Shown here in pieces: positions 41,727-50,640 of a stretch of 64,000 bases of DNA. Position numbers and translations under genes: made by a program. The stretch's first letter is position 1. Every line of letters begins with the position of its first letter. The notes under the pieces are model-generated. The model made no database searches and was not told where the DNA came from. It saw only the letters and a program-made list of their open reading frames with translations. Source of the stretch: Xanthobacter sp. YC-JY1 (lineage in GTDB: Bacteria; Pseudomonadota; Alphaproteobacteria; Rhizobiales; Xanthobacteraceae); the NCBI RefSeq assembly GCF_021730305.1, contig NZ_CP032674.1:2341001-2405000 (forward strand), read 5' to 3'.

Positions 41727-42419
41727 ATGGCAAAAACGCAAGAGCCAGTCACCATCAAGAAATACGCGAACCGCCGTCTCTACAACACGGGGACGAGCAC
41801 CTATGTAACCCTCGAAGACCTCGCCAACATGGTGAAGGAAGGCGAGGACTTCGTGGTGTACGACGCCAAGAACGGCGAGGACATCACGCATTCGGTGCTG
41901 ACGCAGATTATCTTCGAGCAGGAAAACAAGGGGCAGAACCTTCTCCCCATCGCTTTCCTGCGCCAGATCATCCGCTTCTACGGAGACAGCATGCAGATGC
42001 TGGTTCCGCGGTACCTGGAAGCGTCCATCGACAGCTTCACCAAGGATCAGGGCAAGTTCCGCGATCACCTCTCCCAGACGCTCGCGGGGACGCCCTTTCC
42101 GGTGCCGGGCGCTCCGTTCGCCGGCCTGGACGAGACGGTGCGTCGCAACATGGAAGTGTTCGAGCGCGCCTTCCACATGTTCCTGCCCTTCCCCAAGGGG
42201 GACGAGCCGGCCACGGCCGCCACCACCACTCCGGCCGCTGCACCTGCGCAGCCTGCGCCGCAGACCGAGCGGGTGGATGAGCTTGACGCTCTCAAGCGCC
42301 AGATGGCCGACATGCAGGCGAAGCTGGAGCAGCTCGTTCCCAAGCCCGAGCCCAAGCTCGTGGCCAAGAACGATGCGCCGAGCGAGATCCGCAGCCCCAA
42401 GGAAGGCAGCGGTAGCTGA
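41727..42419 (+). CDS. phaR: Polyhydroxyalkanoate synthesis repressor PhaR
   Basis: PhaR binds both DNA and the polymer and represses phasin and synthesis genes until granules form. The 230-residue protein begins with VTIKKYANRRLYNTGTSTYV, then LEDLANMVKEGEDFVVYDAKNG and EDITHSVLTQIIFEQE, the PHB accumulation regulatory domain, and a second accumulation domain (QIIRFYGDSMQMLVPRYLE). A Pro/Ala linker and short coiled-coil tail finish it. It is divergent from phaA, the usual arrangement in alphaproteobacteria. Confidence 0.95.
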   Translation: MAKTQEPVTIKKYANRRLYNTGTSTYVTLEDLANMVKEGEDFVVYDAKNGEDITHSVLTQIIFEQENKGQNLLPIAFLRQIIRFYGDSMQMLVPRYLEASIDSFTKDQGKFRDHLSQTLAGTPFPVPGAPFAGLDETVRRNMEVFERAFHMFLPFPKGDEPATAATTTPAAAPAQPAPQTERVDELDALKRQMADMQAKLEQLVPKPEPKLVAKNDAPSEIRSPKEGSGS

Positions 42420-42425
42420 CAAGCC

Positions 42426-42457
42426 GACGCCGGCACCCGATGCGGGGCCGGCGTCTT
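42426..42457 (+). terminator. Terminator after phaR
   Basis: GACGCCGGC (42426-42434) pairs with GCCGGCGTC (42447-42455), with a further CCC/GGG pairing inside the loop, then TTGAAG. It lies between phaR and a convergent membrane-protein gene. Confidence 0.7.
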
Positions 42458-42514
42458 GAAGCCAAGAGAGATGCGATGGCCGGTTCAGCCCGGCCGCGGC
42501 ACGTGGTGCAGTCT

Positions 42515-42922
42515 TTACTGCTGCCCGCGCGGGTCGACCGTGAAATCGCGCTGGGCGACACGGATCGAGACCGAGAAGCCGGCCACCACATCCAGCAGCA
42601 TGATGCACAGCAGGATGGCGAATACCGAGTTGCCGGCCGGGCGCACCAGCAGGAACTCGGCAAGGCCGGCTGCGAACACCAGCATCGACAGCATGTGATC
42701 GATGATCGAGCGCGAGCTGATGCGCGTCGACTTCAGAATCTCGAAAAACAGGAAGAACAGGCTGAGAACGATGAACCCTTCCGCAAGGGTGATCGTCCAA
42801 TGGGCCCCTGACATCATCTCGACCGTGGTGAGCACGGTGGTCCATTCCGTGCCGGGCATCAGAAAGACCATGATGTTGTAGAGGGCGAGGGGGACGATCA
42901 GCAACGGGACGGGCGTCAGCAT
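42515..42922 (-). CDS. Conserved hypothetical membrane protein
   Basis: The 135-residue protein has about four membrane segments: 5-20 (VPLLIVPLALYNIMVFLM), 40-62 (TITLAEGFIVLSLFFLFFEIL), 77-95 and 100-120 (SVFAILLCIMLLDVVAGFSVSI). GAGGAG is well placed before the ATG at 42922; a longer frame reaching 43132 is rejected. I have a general sense of it as an alphaproteobacterial family but cannot name a function. It lies downstream of rpmF on the same strand across a 406-nt gap. Confidence 0.72.
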   Translation of the reverse strand: MLTPVPLLIVPLALYNIMVFLMPGTEWTTVLTTVEMMSGAHWTITLAEGFIVLSLFFLFFEILKSTRISSRSIIDHMLSMLVFAAGLAEFLLVRPAGNSVFAILLCIMLLDVVAGFSVSIRVAQRDFTVDPRGQQ

Positions 42923-43328
42923 TGGTGCTCCTCGGGGCCGCTCAGCCGGGAAAATGCCTAGGGCCTTCGCCCATGGCGCCGCCCCGGCTCCGCCGATGCG
43001 ATGACACATCGGGCGCCGAATGTCACGAATGCGGAGGCATCTGGGATTGCGCGCGCCGGCCGATCGCCTCGGGCCGATCCCGGGAGAATCAAGCGCTGAG
43101 CAGGGCCGCAACCGGATGGCCGCATGGCGCACGCAGCGGCACAGGCGCGATGTCGCGCGCCGGTCAGCGTTAATGAATGATGGTGGGATCAGGTCGTCCC
43201 GCCCGCAGGGAAGAGCGAATCGCTCGGCGGTTGCGGGGGGGCAGAATCACCCTCAGAGAGGGTAGGTGCGCCGGCGGCGAGCGCCGGCGCTGCAGCGGGC
43301 GGCCGTGAGGGCCGCCGCGACGTGAAGC
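42923..43328. other. 406-nt gene-free stretch downstream of rpmF
   Basis: No coding frame here is convincing. Near the rpmF stop, GGCGGCC (43298-43304) and GGCCGCC (43310-43316) form a hairpin, and the palindromic octamer GCGCCGGC occurs at 43268-43275 and 43281-43288; together they may end rpmF transcription, but no T-run is present. CGATG/CATCG arms also lie near 43000. A small RNA is possible but I cannot support one from sequence alone. Confidence 0.4.
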
Positions 43329-43514
43329 TCAGGCCTCGGCCTTGGGCTTCAGGATCTGCCGGCCGCGATACATGCCGGTCTTCAGGTCGACGTGGTGCGG
43401 ACGGCGCAGCTCGCCCGAATCCTTGTCTTCCACATAGGTGGGCTGCTTCAGCGCGTCGGCCGAGCGGCGCATGCCGCGACGGGACGGCGAGGTCTTTCTC
43501 TTCGGGACAGCCAT
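43329..43514 (-). CDS. rpmF: 50S ribosomal protein L32
   Basis: The 61-residue basic protein [22 protein letters not shown], then [29 protein letters not shown], is the standard L32. It lacks the CxxC zinc pairs found in some L32 forms, so it is the zinc-independent type common in alphaproteobacteria. GGAG nine bases before the ATG is the ribosome site. The usual partner plsX is not adjacent. Confidence 0.97.
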   Translation of the reverse strand: MAVPKRKTSPSRRGMRRSADALKQPTYVEDKDSGELRRPHHVDLKTGMYRGRQILKPKAEA

Positions 43515-43896
43515 TGTCCAAACTCCTGAACGGCGTAACGAGCCAGGTGACTCGCCAACTGGCGCAACATGCGAGCGCGCCGGCTGGCGCCCTTGCGGCT
43601 TTCGAACTTGTGATCGGTGCGCGCCGAACCCGAAGACGGATGACGAAGCCTGTGCGCGTTCGTCTCGAGCCCGGTTGCGAACTGCGTGAGGGCAGTGCGC
43701 GGGGCTCGCCCGTGGGCCAGCATTCCCGATTGAAGGCGCGCCTTATACAGGCTCGCGCGTGGGAACGAAAGCCCCACGCTGCGTTTTCCGGTCGCGGGTA
43801 TGCCGCAACAATGCCCTCTTGTCAGCGGAGGACACGTGAGCAAGGTTGCGCGCGCATCGGCGCATCCGACGACACATATCCGAGGAAAACGGCCCT
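43515..43896. promoter_or_regulatory. 382-nt divergent promoter region for rpmF and the parvulin gene
   Basis: No gene is visible. On the minus strand TATAAG (complement of 43742-43747) is a good -10, with TTCGTT 16 bases before it as a poor -35, giving rpmF a leader of about 220 nt. On the plus strand GAGGA at 43882-43886 precedes the parvulin start; its promoter is not clear. Confidence 0.35.
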
Positions 43897-44823
43897 ATGA
43901 AGCGTTCCGCTCAGCTTTCCCTCTTCGCCGCCCTGCTCGCGGCCTCGGTTTCCGCGGCCTCCATGGGGGCGGCGTTGGCGCAGGGAGCCCCGGCACCCGC
44001 GGCCGCTCCTGCTGCGGCCCCTGCGGCAGCCCCCGGCGCCGATCCGGTCCTCGTCACCGTCAACGGGACGCCGATCCGCCAGAGCGAGCTGAACATCGCC
44101 ATCGAGGACATCGGCTCCGGCCTGCCGCCCGAAGTCCGCGGCCCGGCCCGCGATGAATATGTCCTGTCGTTCCTGACCGACATGACCCTCATCGCCAAGG
44201 CGGCCGAGGCGCAGAAGGTCGACCAGACCCCCGAGTTTCAGAATCGCCTCGCCTACGCCCGCATGAAGGCGCTGATGGAAGCGCTCATGATGCAGGAGGC
44301 CAAGAAGGCCGTTTCTGCCGAGCTCAAGCGCAAGACCTACGACGAGCTGGTGAAGTCGGCGCCCGCCGACATGGAAGTCCACGCCCGCCATATCCTGGTG
44401 GACGACGAGGCCAAGGCCAAGGAAATCGCCAAGAAGGCCAAGGCCGGCGAGGATTTCGCCAAGCTCGCCAAGGAGAATTCCAAGGACAGCGCCGAGGACG
44501 GCGGCGACCTCGGCTATTTCACCAAGGACCAGATGGTGCCGGAATTCGCCGAGGCGGCGTTCAAGCTGGAGAAGGGCCAGGTCTCCGACCCGGTGAAGAC
44601 CCAGTTCGGCTGGCACGTCATCAAGGTCGAGGACAAGCGCCAGAAGGCGGTGCCGTCCTATGAGCAGGTCGAGGACCAGGTGGAGCAGTATCTCGTCCGC
44701 AAGGCCCAGGCCGACATGGTGACGAAGCTGCGCGCCGACGCGAAGATCGAGAAGACCGCCGCGCCGGCCAAGCCTGCCGCTCCCGCCCCGGCAGCGCCTG
44801 CCGCTGATCCGGCGAAGAAGTGA
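43897..44823 (+). CDS. Periplasmic peptidyl-prolyl isomerase (parvulin type, SurA/PrsA-like)
   Basis: The 308-residue protein has a signal peptide ([20 protein letters not shown]) cut near residue 29, an Ala/Pro linker, an N-terminal chaperone-like helical region, a parvulin domain (about 166-255) with [38 protein letters not shown] and [12 protein letters not shown], and an Ala/Pro/Lys tail. It should help outer-membrane and periplasmic proteins fold. The ATG at 43897 places the signal peptide correctly; the longer frame does not. Confidence 0.92.
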   Translation: MKRSAQLSLFAALLAASVSAASMGAALAQGAPAPAAAPAAAPAAAPGADPVLVTVNGTPIRQSELNIAIEDIGSGLPPEVRGPARDEYVLSFLTDMTLIAKAAEAQKVDQTPEFQNRLAYARMKALMEALMMQEAKKAVSAELKRKTYDELVKSAPADMEVHARHILVDDEAKAKEIAKKAKAGEDFAKLAKENSKDSAEDGGDLGYFTKDQMVPEFAEAAFKLEKGQVSDPVKTQFGWHVIKVEDKRQKAVPSYEQVEDQVEQYLVRKAQADMVTKLRADAKIEKTAAPAKPAAPAPAAPAADPAKK

Positions 44824-44858
44824 GCCGGCGGCATTTGCCGTTGCCTTCTCTCCAAAAG

Positions 44859-44893
44859 AAAAACCCCCGGCTTATGGCCGGGGGTTTTTTTTA
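44859..44893 (+). terminator. Rho-independent terminator after the parvulin gene
   Basis: CCCCCGGC (44864-44871) pairs with GCCGGGGG (44877-44884) around a 5-nt loop, preceded by AAAAA and followed by eight T. It also faces the convergent hspQ gene and should work in both directions. Confidence 0.93.
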
Positions 44894-44921
44894 TTGACTC
44901 CGGCGCTGCGTAAACGGCGCG

Positions 44922-45353
44922 TCAGTTCACGAGATCAGGCCGCACCCGCCAGCCGCCGGCGCCATCCTCGGACAGGGCCTCGGTGACCTTGGGGTGGCGC
45001 ACCGGCTCCTCGGAGGGGTCGCGCTCCAGATTCTGCTCGGAGACGTAGGCGACGTATTCGCTGTCCGCATTCTCGGCGAGCAAATGGTAAAACGGCTGGT
45101 CCTTGTGGGGGCGGATGTCCTCGGGAATCGACAGCCACCATTCCTCGGTATTGTCGAACACCGGGTCCACGTCGAACACCACGCCCCGGAAGGGGAAGTG
45201 CTTGTGGCGCACCACCTCGCCGATGCGGAACTTCGCCTGACGCATGCCTGCGCCGAGTTCTGACCCAACGTAATGCGTGGGGTCTTCGGGGATGCCGTCG
45301 CCAATGGGAGCAACGATTGCGGGCTTTGCGCGCGCTTTGTCCTGGCTGGCCAT
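44922..45353 (-). CDS. hspQ: Heat shock protein HspQ
   Basis: The 143-residue protein contains the HspQ core: KFRIGEVVRHKHFPFRGVVFDVDP, EEWWLSIPEDIRPHKDQPFYHLLAE and YVAYVSEQNL. In E. coli HspQ binds hemimethylated oriC DNA and is an activator and substrate of Lon protease. Here an N-terminal extension of about 37 residues precedes the core. GAGG is well placed before the ATG at 45353; a longer frame is not supported. It lies 92 nt after the upstream gene's ribosomal side, in the same direction as the lyase gene. Confidence 0.9.
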   Translation of the reverse strand: MASQDKARAKPAIVAPIGDGIPEDPTHYVGSELGAGMRQAKFRIGEVVRHKHFPFRGVVFDVDPVFDNTEEWWLSIPEDIRPHKDQPFYHLLAENADSEYVAYVSEQNLERDPSEEPVRHPKVTEALSEDGAGGWRVRPDLVN

Positions 45354-45445
45354 ATCCCGCCTCTTCCTGACTTTTCCGCTCCGCCCGAATTCGGGCGGGG
45401 AGAGCCGCGGCGACCTTCGCCGCGGCCGTTGGTTAATCAATTCTC

Positions 45446-46486
45446 TCACAATCCGTAGGCTTTGCCCATTTCCGGGTCCTTGGCTGCGACAATCCGGGCA
45501 AGGTCGACGATCACCTTGGCCTGCTTCCAGGTGGCGTCATCCTGCATCTTGCCGTCGATCATCACCGCGCCGGCACCGTCCGGCATGGCTTCCAGGATCT
45601 TGAGCGCGAACGCCACCTCGCCCGGATCGGGCGAGAAGACGCGCTTGGCGATCTCGATCTGCGTGGGGTGCAACGACCAGGCGCCGACGCAGCCCTGGAG
45701 GAAGGCATTGCGGAACTGGCTCTCGCACGCGGCGAGGTCCGCGAAATCGCCGAACGGGCCGTAGAAGGGCTTGATGCCGTTGGCGGCGCAGGCATCCACC
45801 ATCTTGCCGACGGTATAATGCCACAGGTCCTGCTGATAGCCGATGCGCGGCTTGTCGCCGTCCGGATCGGCCAGCACCTTGTAGTCGGGGTGGCCACCGC
45901 CGACGCGGGTGGTCTTCATGGCGCGCGAGGCGGCAAGATCGGCCGGTCCGAGGCTCATGCCGTGCATGCGGGGAGAGGCGGCGGCGATCTCCTCAACATT
46001 CTTCACGCCCTCGGCGGTCTCCAGAATGGCGTGGATGAGAATGGGCTTCTCGATGGAGTGGCGCGCCTCGAGCTGGGCGAGGAGCTGGTCGAGATAGTGG
46101 ATGTCCCAGGCGCCCTCGACCTTGGGCAGCATGATGACGTCCAGCTTGTTGCCGATCTCGCTGACGATCTCGATGATGTCGTCCAGCACCCACGGGCTGT
46201 TGAGGCAGTTGATGCGGGTCCACAGGCCGGTGGAGCCGAAATCGGTGGCCTTGGCCATCTCGATGAAGCCCTTGCGGGCGGCTTCCTTGGCATCGGAGGG
46301 AATCGCGTCCTCCAGATTGCCGAGAACCACGTCCACCTGCTTGGCGATATCCGGCACCTTGGCGCGCATCTTCTCCAGATGCGGCGGCACGAAATGGATC
46401 ATGCGCTCGAGCCGCACCGGCAGCTCGCGATATGGTGCGGGCGCGCCGATGGCGAGCGGCTTGAAGAATTGGCGCGGCAGCTTCAT
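45446..46486 (-). CDS. mcl: HpcH/HpaI-family malyl-CoA lyase, Chloroflexus type
   Basis: The 346-residue protein has the CitE-like barrel: [76 protein letters not shown] and [19 protein letters not shown]. Its N-terminus ([17 protein letters not shown]) and length agree, from memory, with the malyl-CoA/beta-methylmalyl-CoA/citramalyl-CoA lyase of the Chloroflexus 3-hydroxypropionate cycle rather than with the shorter Rhodobacter and Methylobacterium Mcl. It should cleave malyl-CoA to glyoxylate and acetyl-CoA or the methylated analogue to propionyl-CoA. Direction in the cell is not known. Confidence 0.85.
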   Translation of the reverse strand: MKLPRQFFKPLAIGAPAPYRELPVRLERMIHFVPPHLEKMRAKVPDIAKQVDVVLGNLEDAIPSDAKEAARKGFIEMAKATDFGSTGLWTRINCLNSPWVLDDIIEIVSEIGNKLDVIMLPKVEGAWDIHYLDQLLAQLEARHSIEKPILIHAILETAEGVKNVEEIAAASPRMHGMSLGPADLAASRAMKTTRVGGGHPDYKVLADPDGDKPRIGYQQDLWHYTVGKMVDACAANGIKPFYGPFGDFADLAACESQFRNAFLQGCVGAWSLHPTQIEIAKRVFSPDPGEVAFALKILEAMPDGAGAVMIDGKMQDDATWKQAKVIVDLARIVAAKDPEMGKAYGL

Positions 46487-46627
46487 GAGTCCCCCCGTGT
46501 GGATGCGGCAGGGGGTGCATAACCCCCCGCAGAACCTGTTGATTGCAATGCAGCATAGGTCGCCGGCCTGCGCAACACGACTTCAGGGCGACCACGCGGG
46601 CGCCCATCGGGCAGGGGGAATCGAGGC

Positions 46628-47443
46628 ATGACGATTACGCGGCGCGGTGTGCTCGGCGGTCTCGCCGGGCTGGCGGCTTCTTCAACCCTGCCGGCGGCGG
46701 CTAAGGATTTCTGGGGCCAGCGCCTCGCCAATGCCCCGCGAGAGTTCCTGTTCGGCTACGGCTCACTCATCAGCGGGCCGTCCCGGACCGCAACGTCCGG
46801 CCGCCCCGTGCCGGCCATCGCCGCCCGAATCTCCGGCAGCTTCGGCTATGTGCGATCATGGGCCTCTCGCTTCACGCCACGGGAAGGCACGGCGGGGTTC
46901 ACCGCCCTCGGCATCCGGCCGCGCATGCCGGGCGAGGAGCCGGGCAGCATCAACGGCGTCATCTTCCCCGTGAAGGACGAGGCCGAGCTTGCCGCCTTCG
47001 ATGCCCGCGAGGGCGGCTATGACCGGGTGGAGCTGGACCAGGCCCATGTGGAGGCCATCGACTGGGAAGGCCTGCCGCGCGTCGGCAAGATCTGGGTCTA
47101 TGTGCCCAAGGAGTCGGACGGCAAGGGGCCTGCCGATCTTCAGCAGCCGGACGTGAACTTCCCGCTGCTCCAGTCCTATATCGACGTGGTGATGCAGGGC
47201 TCGCTCGATGAGGGGCCGGACTTCGCGCGGGAACTCATCGAGACGACGCTCGACTGGAGCCCCTTCTGGCTCGATGACCGGCCCATCGCCCGCCGTGCCT
47301 GGGCCGACACGCCCCGCTCGGGCGCCATCGACCGGCTGCTTGCGACGGTGGAGCCGGCAGCGAGCCAGTTCCGCAACCGGCTCTATCCGGAACTCTATGC
47401 CGTGCGGCATCTGATGGGCAAGGCCGCGACGCCGCCGCGCTGA
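46628..47443 (+). CDS. Exported gamma-glutamylcyclotransferase-like protein
   Basis: The 271-residue protein has an N-terminal TRRGVLGGLAGLAASSTLPAAA with Arg5-Arg6, a Tat-like signal, then FLFGYGSLISGPSRTAT, the GGCT/AIG2-like glycine loop, and a mixed fold with NGVIFPVKDEAELAAFDAREGGYDRVEL. GGCT enzymes release 5-oxoproline from gamma-glutamyl compounds such as glutathione. A secreted form is unusual, and the substrate is unknown. It is a single gene, divergent from the lyase. Confidence 0.78.
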   Translation: MTITRRGVLGGLAGLAASSTLPAAAKDFWGQRLANAPREFLFGYGSLISGPSRTATSGRPVPAIAARISGSFGYVRSWASRFTPREGTAGFTALGIRPRMPGEEPGSINGVIFPVKDEAELAAFDAREGGYDRVELDQAHVEAIDWEGLPRVGKIWVYVPKESDGKGPADLQQPDVNFPLLQSYIDVVMQGSLDEGPDFARELIETTLDWSPFWLDDRPIARRAWADTPRSGAIDRLLATVEPAASQFRNRLYPELYAVRHLMGKAATPPR

Positions 47444-47537
47444 TCGGCGCTCGCGCTTTTCATCTGTCGCCGGGATTTGTAGGAAGGGGGCACCCCGTTG
47501 CCTCCCTCCTCCGCCTTCCGGCCAGCTTCCGGCGATC

Positions 47538-48494
47538 ATGAGCGACCTCTTCGGCCTCGCCTTTCCCTTCTTCGGCCTGATCCTCCTCGGCTATTTCTGC
47601 GGCCGCAGAGTGAAGCTGCCGGAGGCGGGCCTCGCCTGGCTTTCCTTCTTCATCATCTATGTGGCGCTGCCGGCGCTGTTCTATCGCATCGTTGCGCAGA
47701 CGCCGTTCCACGAGCTGGCGAATCCCGCCTTCATCCTGGCCGTGCTGGCCTCCACCGCCACCATGTCCCTGCTGGCGCTGGGCGTCGGCCTCTGGTTCCG
47801 AAAGGGCAATATCGGCGAGGCGGCCATCGCGCTCACGGCCGGCGCCTATGCCAATGTGGGCTATATGGGCCCGGGCCTTACGCTCGCCGCCTTCGGGCAG
47901 GCCGCCGCAAGCCCCGCCGCGCTCATCTTTGCCACTGACAGCGTGTTCTTCTTCACCGTCGTGCCGCTGCTGATGGCGACGCGCGGGCGGGGAGAGAGCC
48001 TCGGCCACACCTTCGTGCTCATCGCCAAGAGGGTGCTCACCCACCCCTTCAACATCGCCACGCTACTGGGCGTGCTGGCGGCGGCGCTCGAATTCAAGGA
48101 GCCGGACGCCCTCTCGCGGATGCTGGACTATCTGAAGAACGCGGCCGCGCCCTGCGCCCTGTTCACCCTAGGCGTGACCGTTGCGCTGCGGCCGCTGAAG
48201 CGCGTGCCTGTGGAACTCGCGCCGCTCCTGAGCCTGAAGCTGTTCGTCCACCCGTTCGTGGCGCTGGTCTCGCTCTCGGTGTTCGGTCCGTTCTCGCCGG
48301 TGTGGGAGCATACGCTGCTGCTCATGGCCGCGCTGCCGCCCGCGCTGAACGTGTTCGTGCTGGCGCGGCAATACCATGTGTTCGTGGAGGAGGCGTCCAC
48401 CGCCGTCCTCCTCGGTACCCTGTCATCGGTCGTGACGGTGACGCTGATGCTCTATCTGCTGCGCGAGAACCTGATCCCGCTCAGCCTGTTCTGA
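47538..48494 (+). CDS. AEC family transporter (auxin efflux carrier superfamily)
   Basis: The 318-residue protein has about ten membrane segments in two halves, with FFGLILLGYFCGRRVKLPEAGLAWLSFFIIYVALPALF at the start and NVGYMGPGLTLAAFGQ between. Bacterial members move malate and other organic acids or act on unknown solutes. With no enzyme or regulator beside it, the substrate stays open. It is convergent with the hydroxylase gene 17 nt away. Confidence 0.88.
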   Translation: MSDLFGLAFPFFGLILLGYFCGRRVKLPEAGLAWLSFFIIYVALPALFYRIVAQTPFHELANPAFILAVLASTATMSLLALGVGLWFRKGNIGEAAIALTAGAYANVGYMGPGLTLAAFGQAAASPAALIFATDSVFFFTVVPLLMATRGRGESLGHTFVLIAKRVLTHPFNIATLLGVLAAALEFKEPDALSRMLDYLKNAAAPCALFTLGVTVALRPLKRVPVELAPLLSLKLFVHPFVALVSLSVFGPFSPVWEHTLLLMAALPPALNVFVLARQYHVFVEEASTAVLLGTLSSVVTVTLMLYLLRENLIPLSLF

Positions 48495-48511
48495 GGCTCA
48501 CGCCGCCAGCC

Positions 48512-49690
48512 TCAAGCGGCCTTGTCGCCGATGCCGAGGCGCATCAGCGTCCGCCGCAGCGGGCCGACGCGATCGAGCAGATAGAGGCCGAAGCCGCGCA
48601 CGCTCTGCACCGGCACGAGATCGGACAGCAGCGAGCGGTTGAGGAGGTCCACGGCAGTCATGCGGCCGCTGATGTCGCGCTGGCGCTTGTCCGCATAGCG
48701 GGCGAGCACCTCCCGGCTGCCGGGATCGCGGCCCGTCGCGACCGCGTCCGCTGCGAGACTGACCAAGGCCGCCGCATCCCTGAGGCCGAGATTCAGCCCC
48801 TGCGCGCCGATGGGCGGCATGATGTGGGCGGCTTCGCTCAAGAGCGCCACGCGGTCGCCGACGAGGCTTTCGGCCGTCTCAGCCGCCAGCGGGAAGGCGC
48901 CGCGGCCGCCTTCCATCTCGAACCGGCCGAGCACGGAGGAAGCGCGCGCCTCCAGCTCCCGTGCCAGCGCTTCGTCGCTGAGGCCGAGCAGGCGGATCGC
49001 CTCGCGCTCGGTGACCACGCACACGATGGAGGAGCGGTCGCCCGTCAGCGGCACCAGGGTGAAGGGGCCGCTCTCGGTGTGGAATTCGGTGGAGGTGTCC
49101 TCGTGGGGCCGTGTGTGCTGCACGGTGGCGGTGAAGGCCACCTGCGGATAGGCGCGGTTGCGCATCTTGATGCCGGCGGCGGCCCGCACCGTGGACTGGC
49201 GCCCGTCCGCCCCGGCGACCAGCCGTGCGGCGAGGCTCGTTCCGTCCGCCAGCTTCAGGGTGACGGCATCCGGCCCGAAATCGATGCGCTCCACGGACGT
49301 GCGGGCGATGTGGAGGTTCGGCATTTCCATCGCCGCGGCGAGGAGGCCGTTGCGCAGCGCGTCATTCTCGATGTTGTAGCCGAAGGCGTCGAGGCCGATC
49401 TCGGCGGACCGGAAGGTCACTTCCGGCGCGCGCACCAGCCGGCGCGTGGCATCCGCGATGCGCATGTCGCGCAGCGGTGCGGCTCGGGGCGCGATCTGCG
49501 ACCACACGCCGAACTCTTCCAGGATGCGCACCGAGCCTTCCAGCAGCGCCGTGGTGCGGTGGTCCGCGCCGCGATCGGGGCCGGTGACGAGCGCGGTCGA
49601 CACGCCCCGCGCGGCGAGGCCGATGGCGGTGGCAAGTCCGGCGGGACCCGCGCCGACGACGACCACCTCGTGCATCACGTCGTGTTCCAT
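48512..49690 (-). CDS. UbiH/UbiF/VisC-family FAD-dependent hydroxylase
   Basis: The 392-residue flavoprotein has the Rossmann GAGPAGLATAIGLAARG, the middle DG motif (VAGADGRQSTVRAAAG) and the C-terminal FAD motif LLSEAAHIMPPIGAQGLNLGLRDAAAL. In most members that last motif starts GDAAH; here it is SEAAH. The family adds the ring hydroxyls in ubiquinone synthesis, and a broad-specificity UbiL-like role is plausible for an alphaproteobacterium. It is divergent from terC with a 194-nt gap. Confidence 0.86.
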   Translation of the reverse strand: MEHDVMHEVVVVGAGPAGLATAIGLAARGVSTALVTGPDRGADHRTTALLEGSVRILEEFGVWSQIAPRAAPLRDMRIADATRRLVRAPEVTFRSAEIGLDAFGYNIENDALRNGLLAAAMEMPNLHIARTSVERIDFGPDAVTLKLADGTSLAARLVAGADGRQSTVRAAAGIKMRNRAYPQVAFTATVQHTRPHEDTSTEFHTESGPFTLVPLTGDRSSIVCVVTEREAIRLLGLSDEALARELEARASSVLGRFEMEGGRGAFPLAAETAESLVGDRVALLSEAAHIMPPIGAQGLNLGLRDAAALVSLAADAVATGRDPGSREVLARYADKRQRDISGRMTAVDLLNRSLLSDLVPVQSVRGFGLYLLDRVGPLRRTLMRLGIGDKAA

Positions 49691-49884
49691 CGCTGCCTCC
49701 TCATGGTCGGATCCCGGGACACTAGAGCCGACTTTGCCGCGGCGAAAGCTGCGGAGATGCCGCGGATACGTGCGGGACGCGGCCGCGGACCAGCGCGTGC
49801 GCGCCTGGTGTTGCTGCGCTTCGCACTTGCAGTCGCGCCGCGTTCCGATCAGCCTTCGCGAATCTGGGGCAGGGGAGCGCGCCG

Positions 49885-50640
49885 ATGTTGGATTGGATCA
49901 CGTCGCCGGAAGCCTGGGCGGCGCTGGTAACGCTGACGGCCATGGAGATCGTGCTCGGCATCGACAATGTCGTGTTCATCTCGCTGGTGGTGCAGCGCCT
50001 GCCGCCGGCTGAGGCGTTGAGGGCAAGGCAGATCGGCCTTTCCGCCGCGCTCCTGTTGCGCATCGGCCTGCTGTTCGCCCTCTCCTGGCTTATTGGCCTC
50101 AGAGAATCCCTGTTCACCGCGTTCGGGCATGACTTCTCCTGGCGCGACATCATCCTCATCGGCGGCGGCGCCTTCCTCATCGCCAAGGCGACGTCGGAGA
50201 TGCACGGCGCCCTCGAAGGCGAGGACGAGCCGAGCGAGGAGAGCGTGGCCGGCGCCGCCAAGCGGGCCTTTGCCTCGATTGTCGTGCAGGTGATCCTGCT
50301 CGATCTGGTCTTCTCGGTGGATTCCATCCTCACCGCCATCGGCATGGCCGAGCATCTCGCCATCATGGTGCTGGCCGTCATCATCGCGGTCGGCATCATG
50401 TTCGTGGCCTCCGGCCCGCTCTCCGCCTTCATCGCCACCCACCCCACCACCAAGATGCTGGCGCTCGCCTTCCTGGTGCTGATCGGCGTGACGCTGGTGG
50501 CCGACGGCTTCGGCGCCCACATCTCCAAGGGCTACATCTATGCGGCCATGGCCTTCTCGGTGATGGTGGAGGTGCTGAACGTCGCCGCCGCCGGCAGGCG
50601 CAAGCGGCGGATCGTGGTGCACAGGGGAGGCGAACAATGA
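49885..50640 (+). CDS. TerC family integral membrane protein
   Basis: The 251-residue protein has seven or more membrane segments and the TerC marks ALVTLTAMEIVLGIDNVVFIS near the start and VILLDLVFSVDSILTAIGM, where the Asp residues in the paired helices may bind metal. Members help manganese export or metal loading of secreted enzymes, and tellurite resistance in some plasmids. Its TGA overlaps the next ATG as ATGA, so it is coupled to the SDR gene. Confidence 0.9.
   Translation: MLDWITSPEAWAALVTLTAMEIVLGIDNVVFISLVVQRLPPAEALRARQIGLSAALLLRIGLLFALSWLIGLRESLFTAFGHDFSWRDIILIGGGAFLIAKATSEMHGALEGEDEPSEESVAGAAKRAFASIVVQVILLDLVFSVDSILTAIGMAEHLAIMVLAVIIAVGIMFVASGPLSAFIATHPTTKMLALAFLVLIGVTLVADGFGAHISKGYIYAAMAFSVMVEVLNVAAAGRRKRRIVVHRGGEQ

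Noticed and set aside
43268..43316. Possible Rho-independent terminator of rpmF
   Set aside because: Hairpins are present but no T-run follows on the minus strand, so I describe it only as part of the gene-free stretch.
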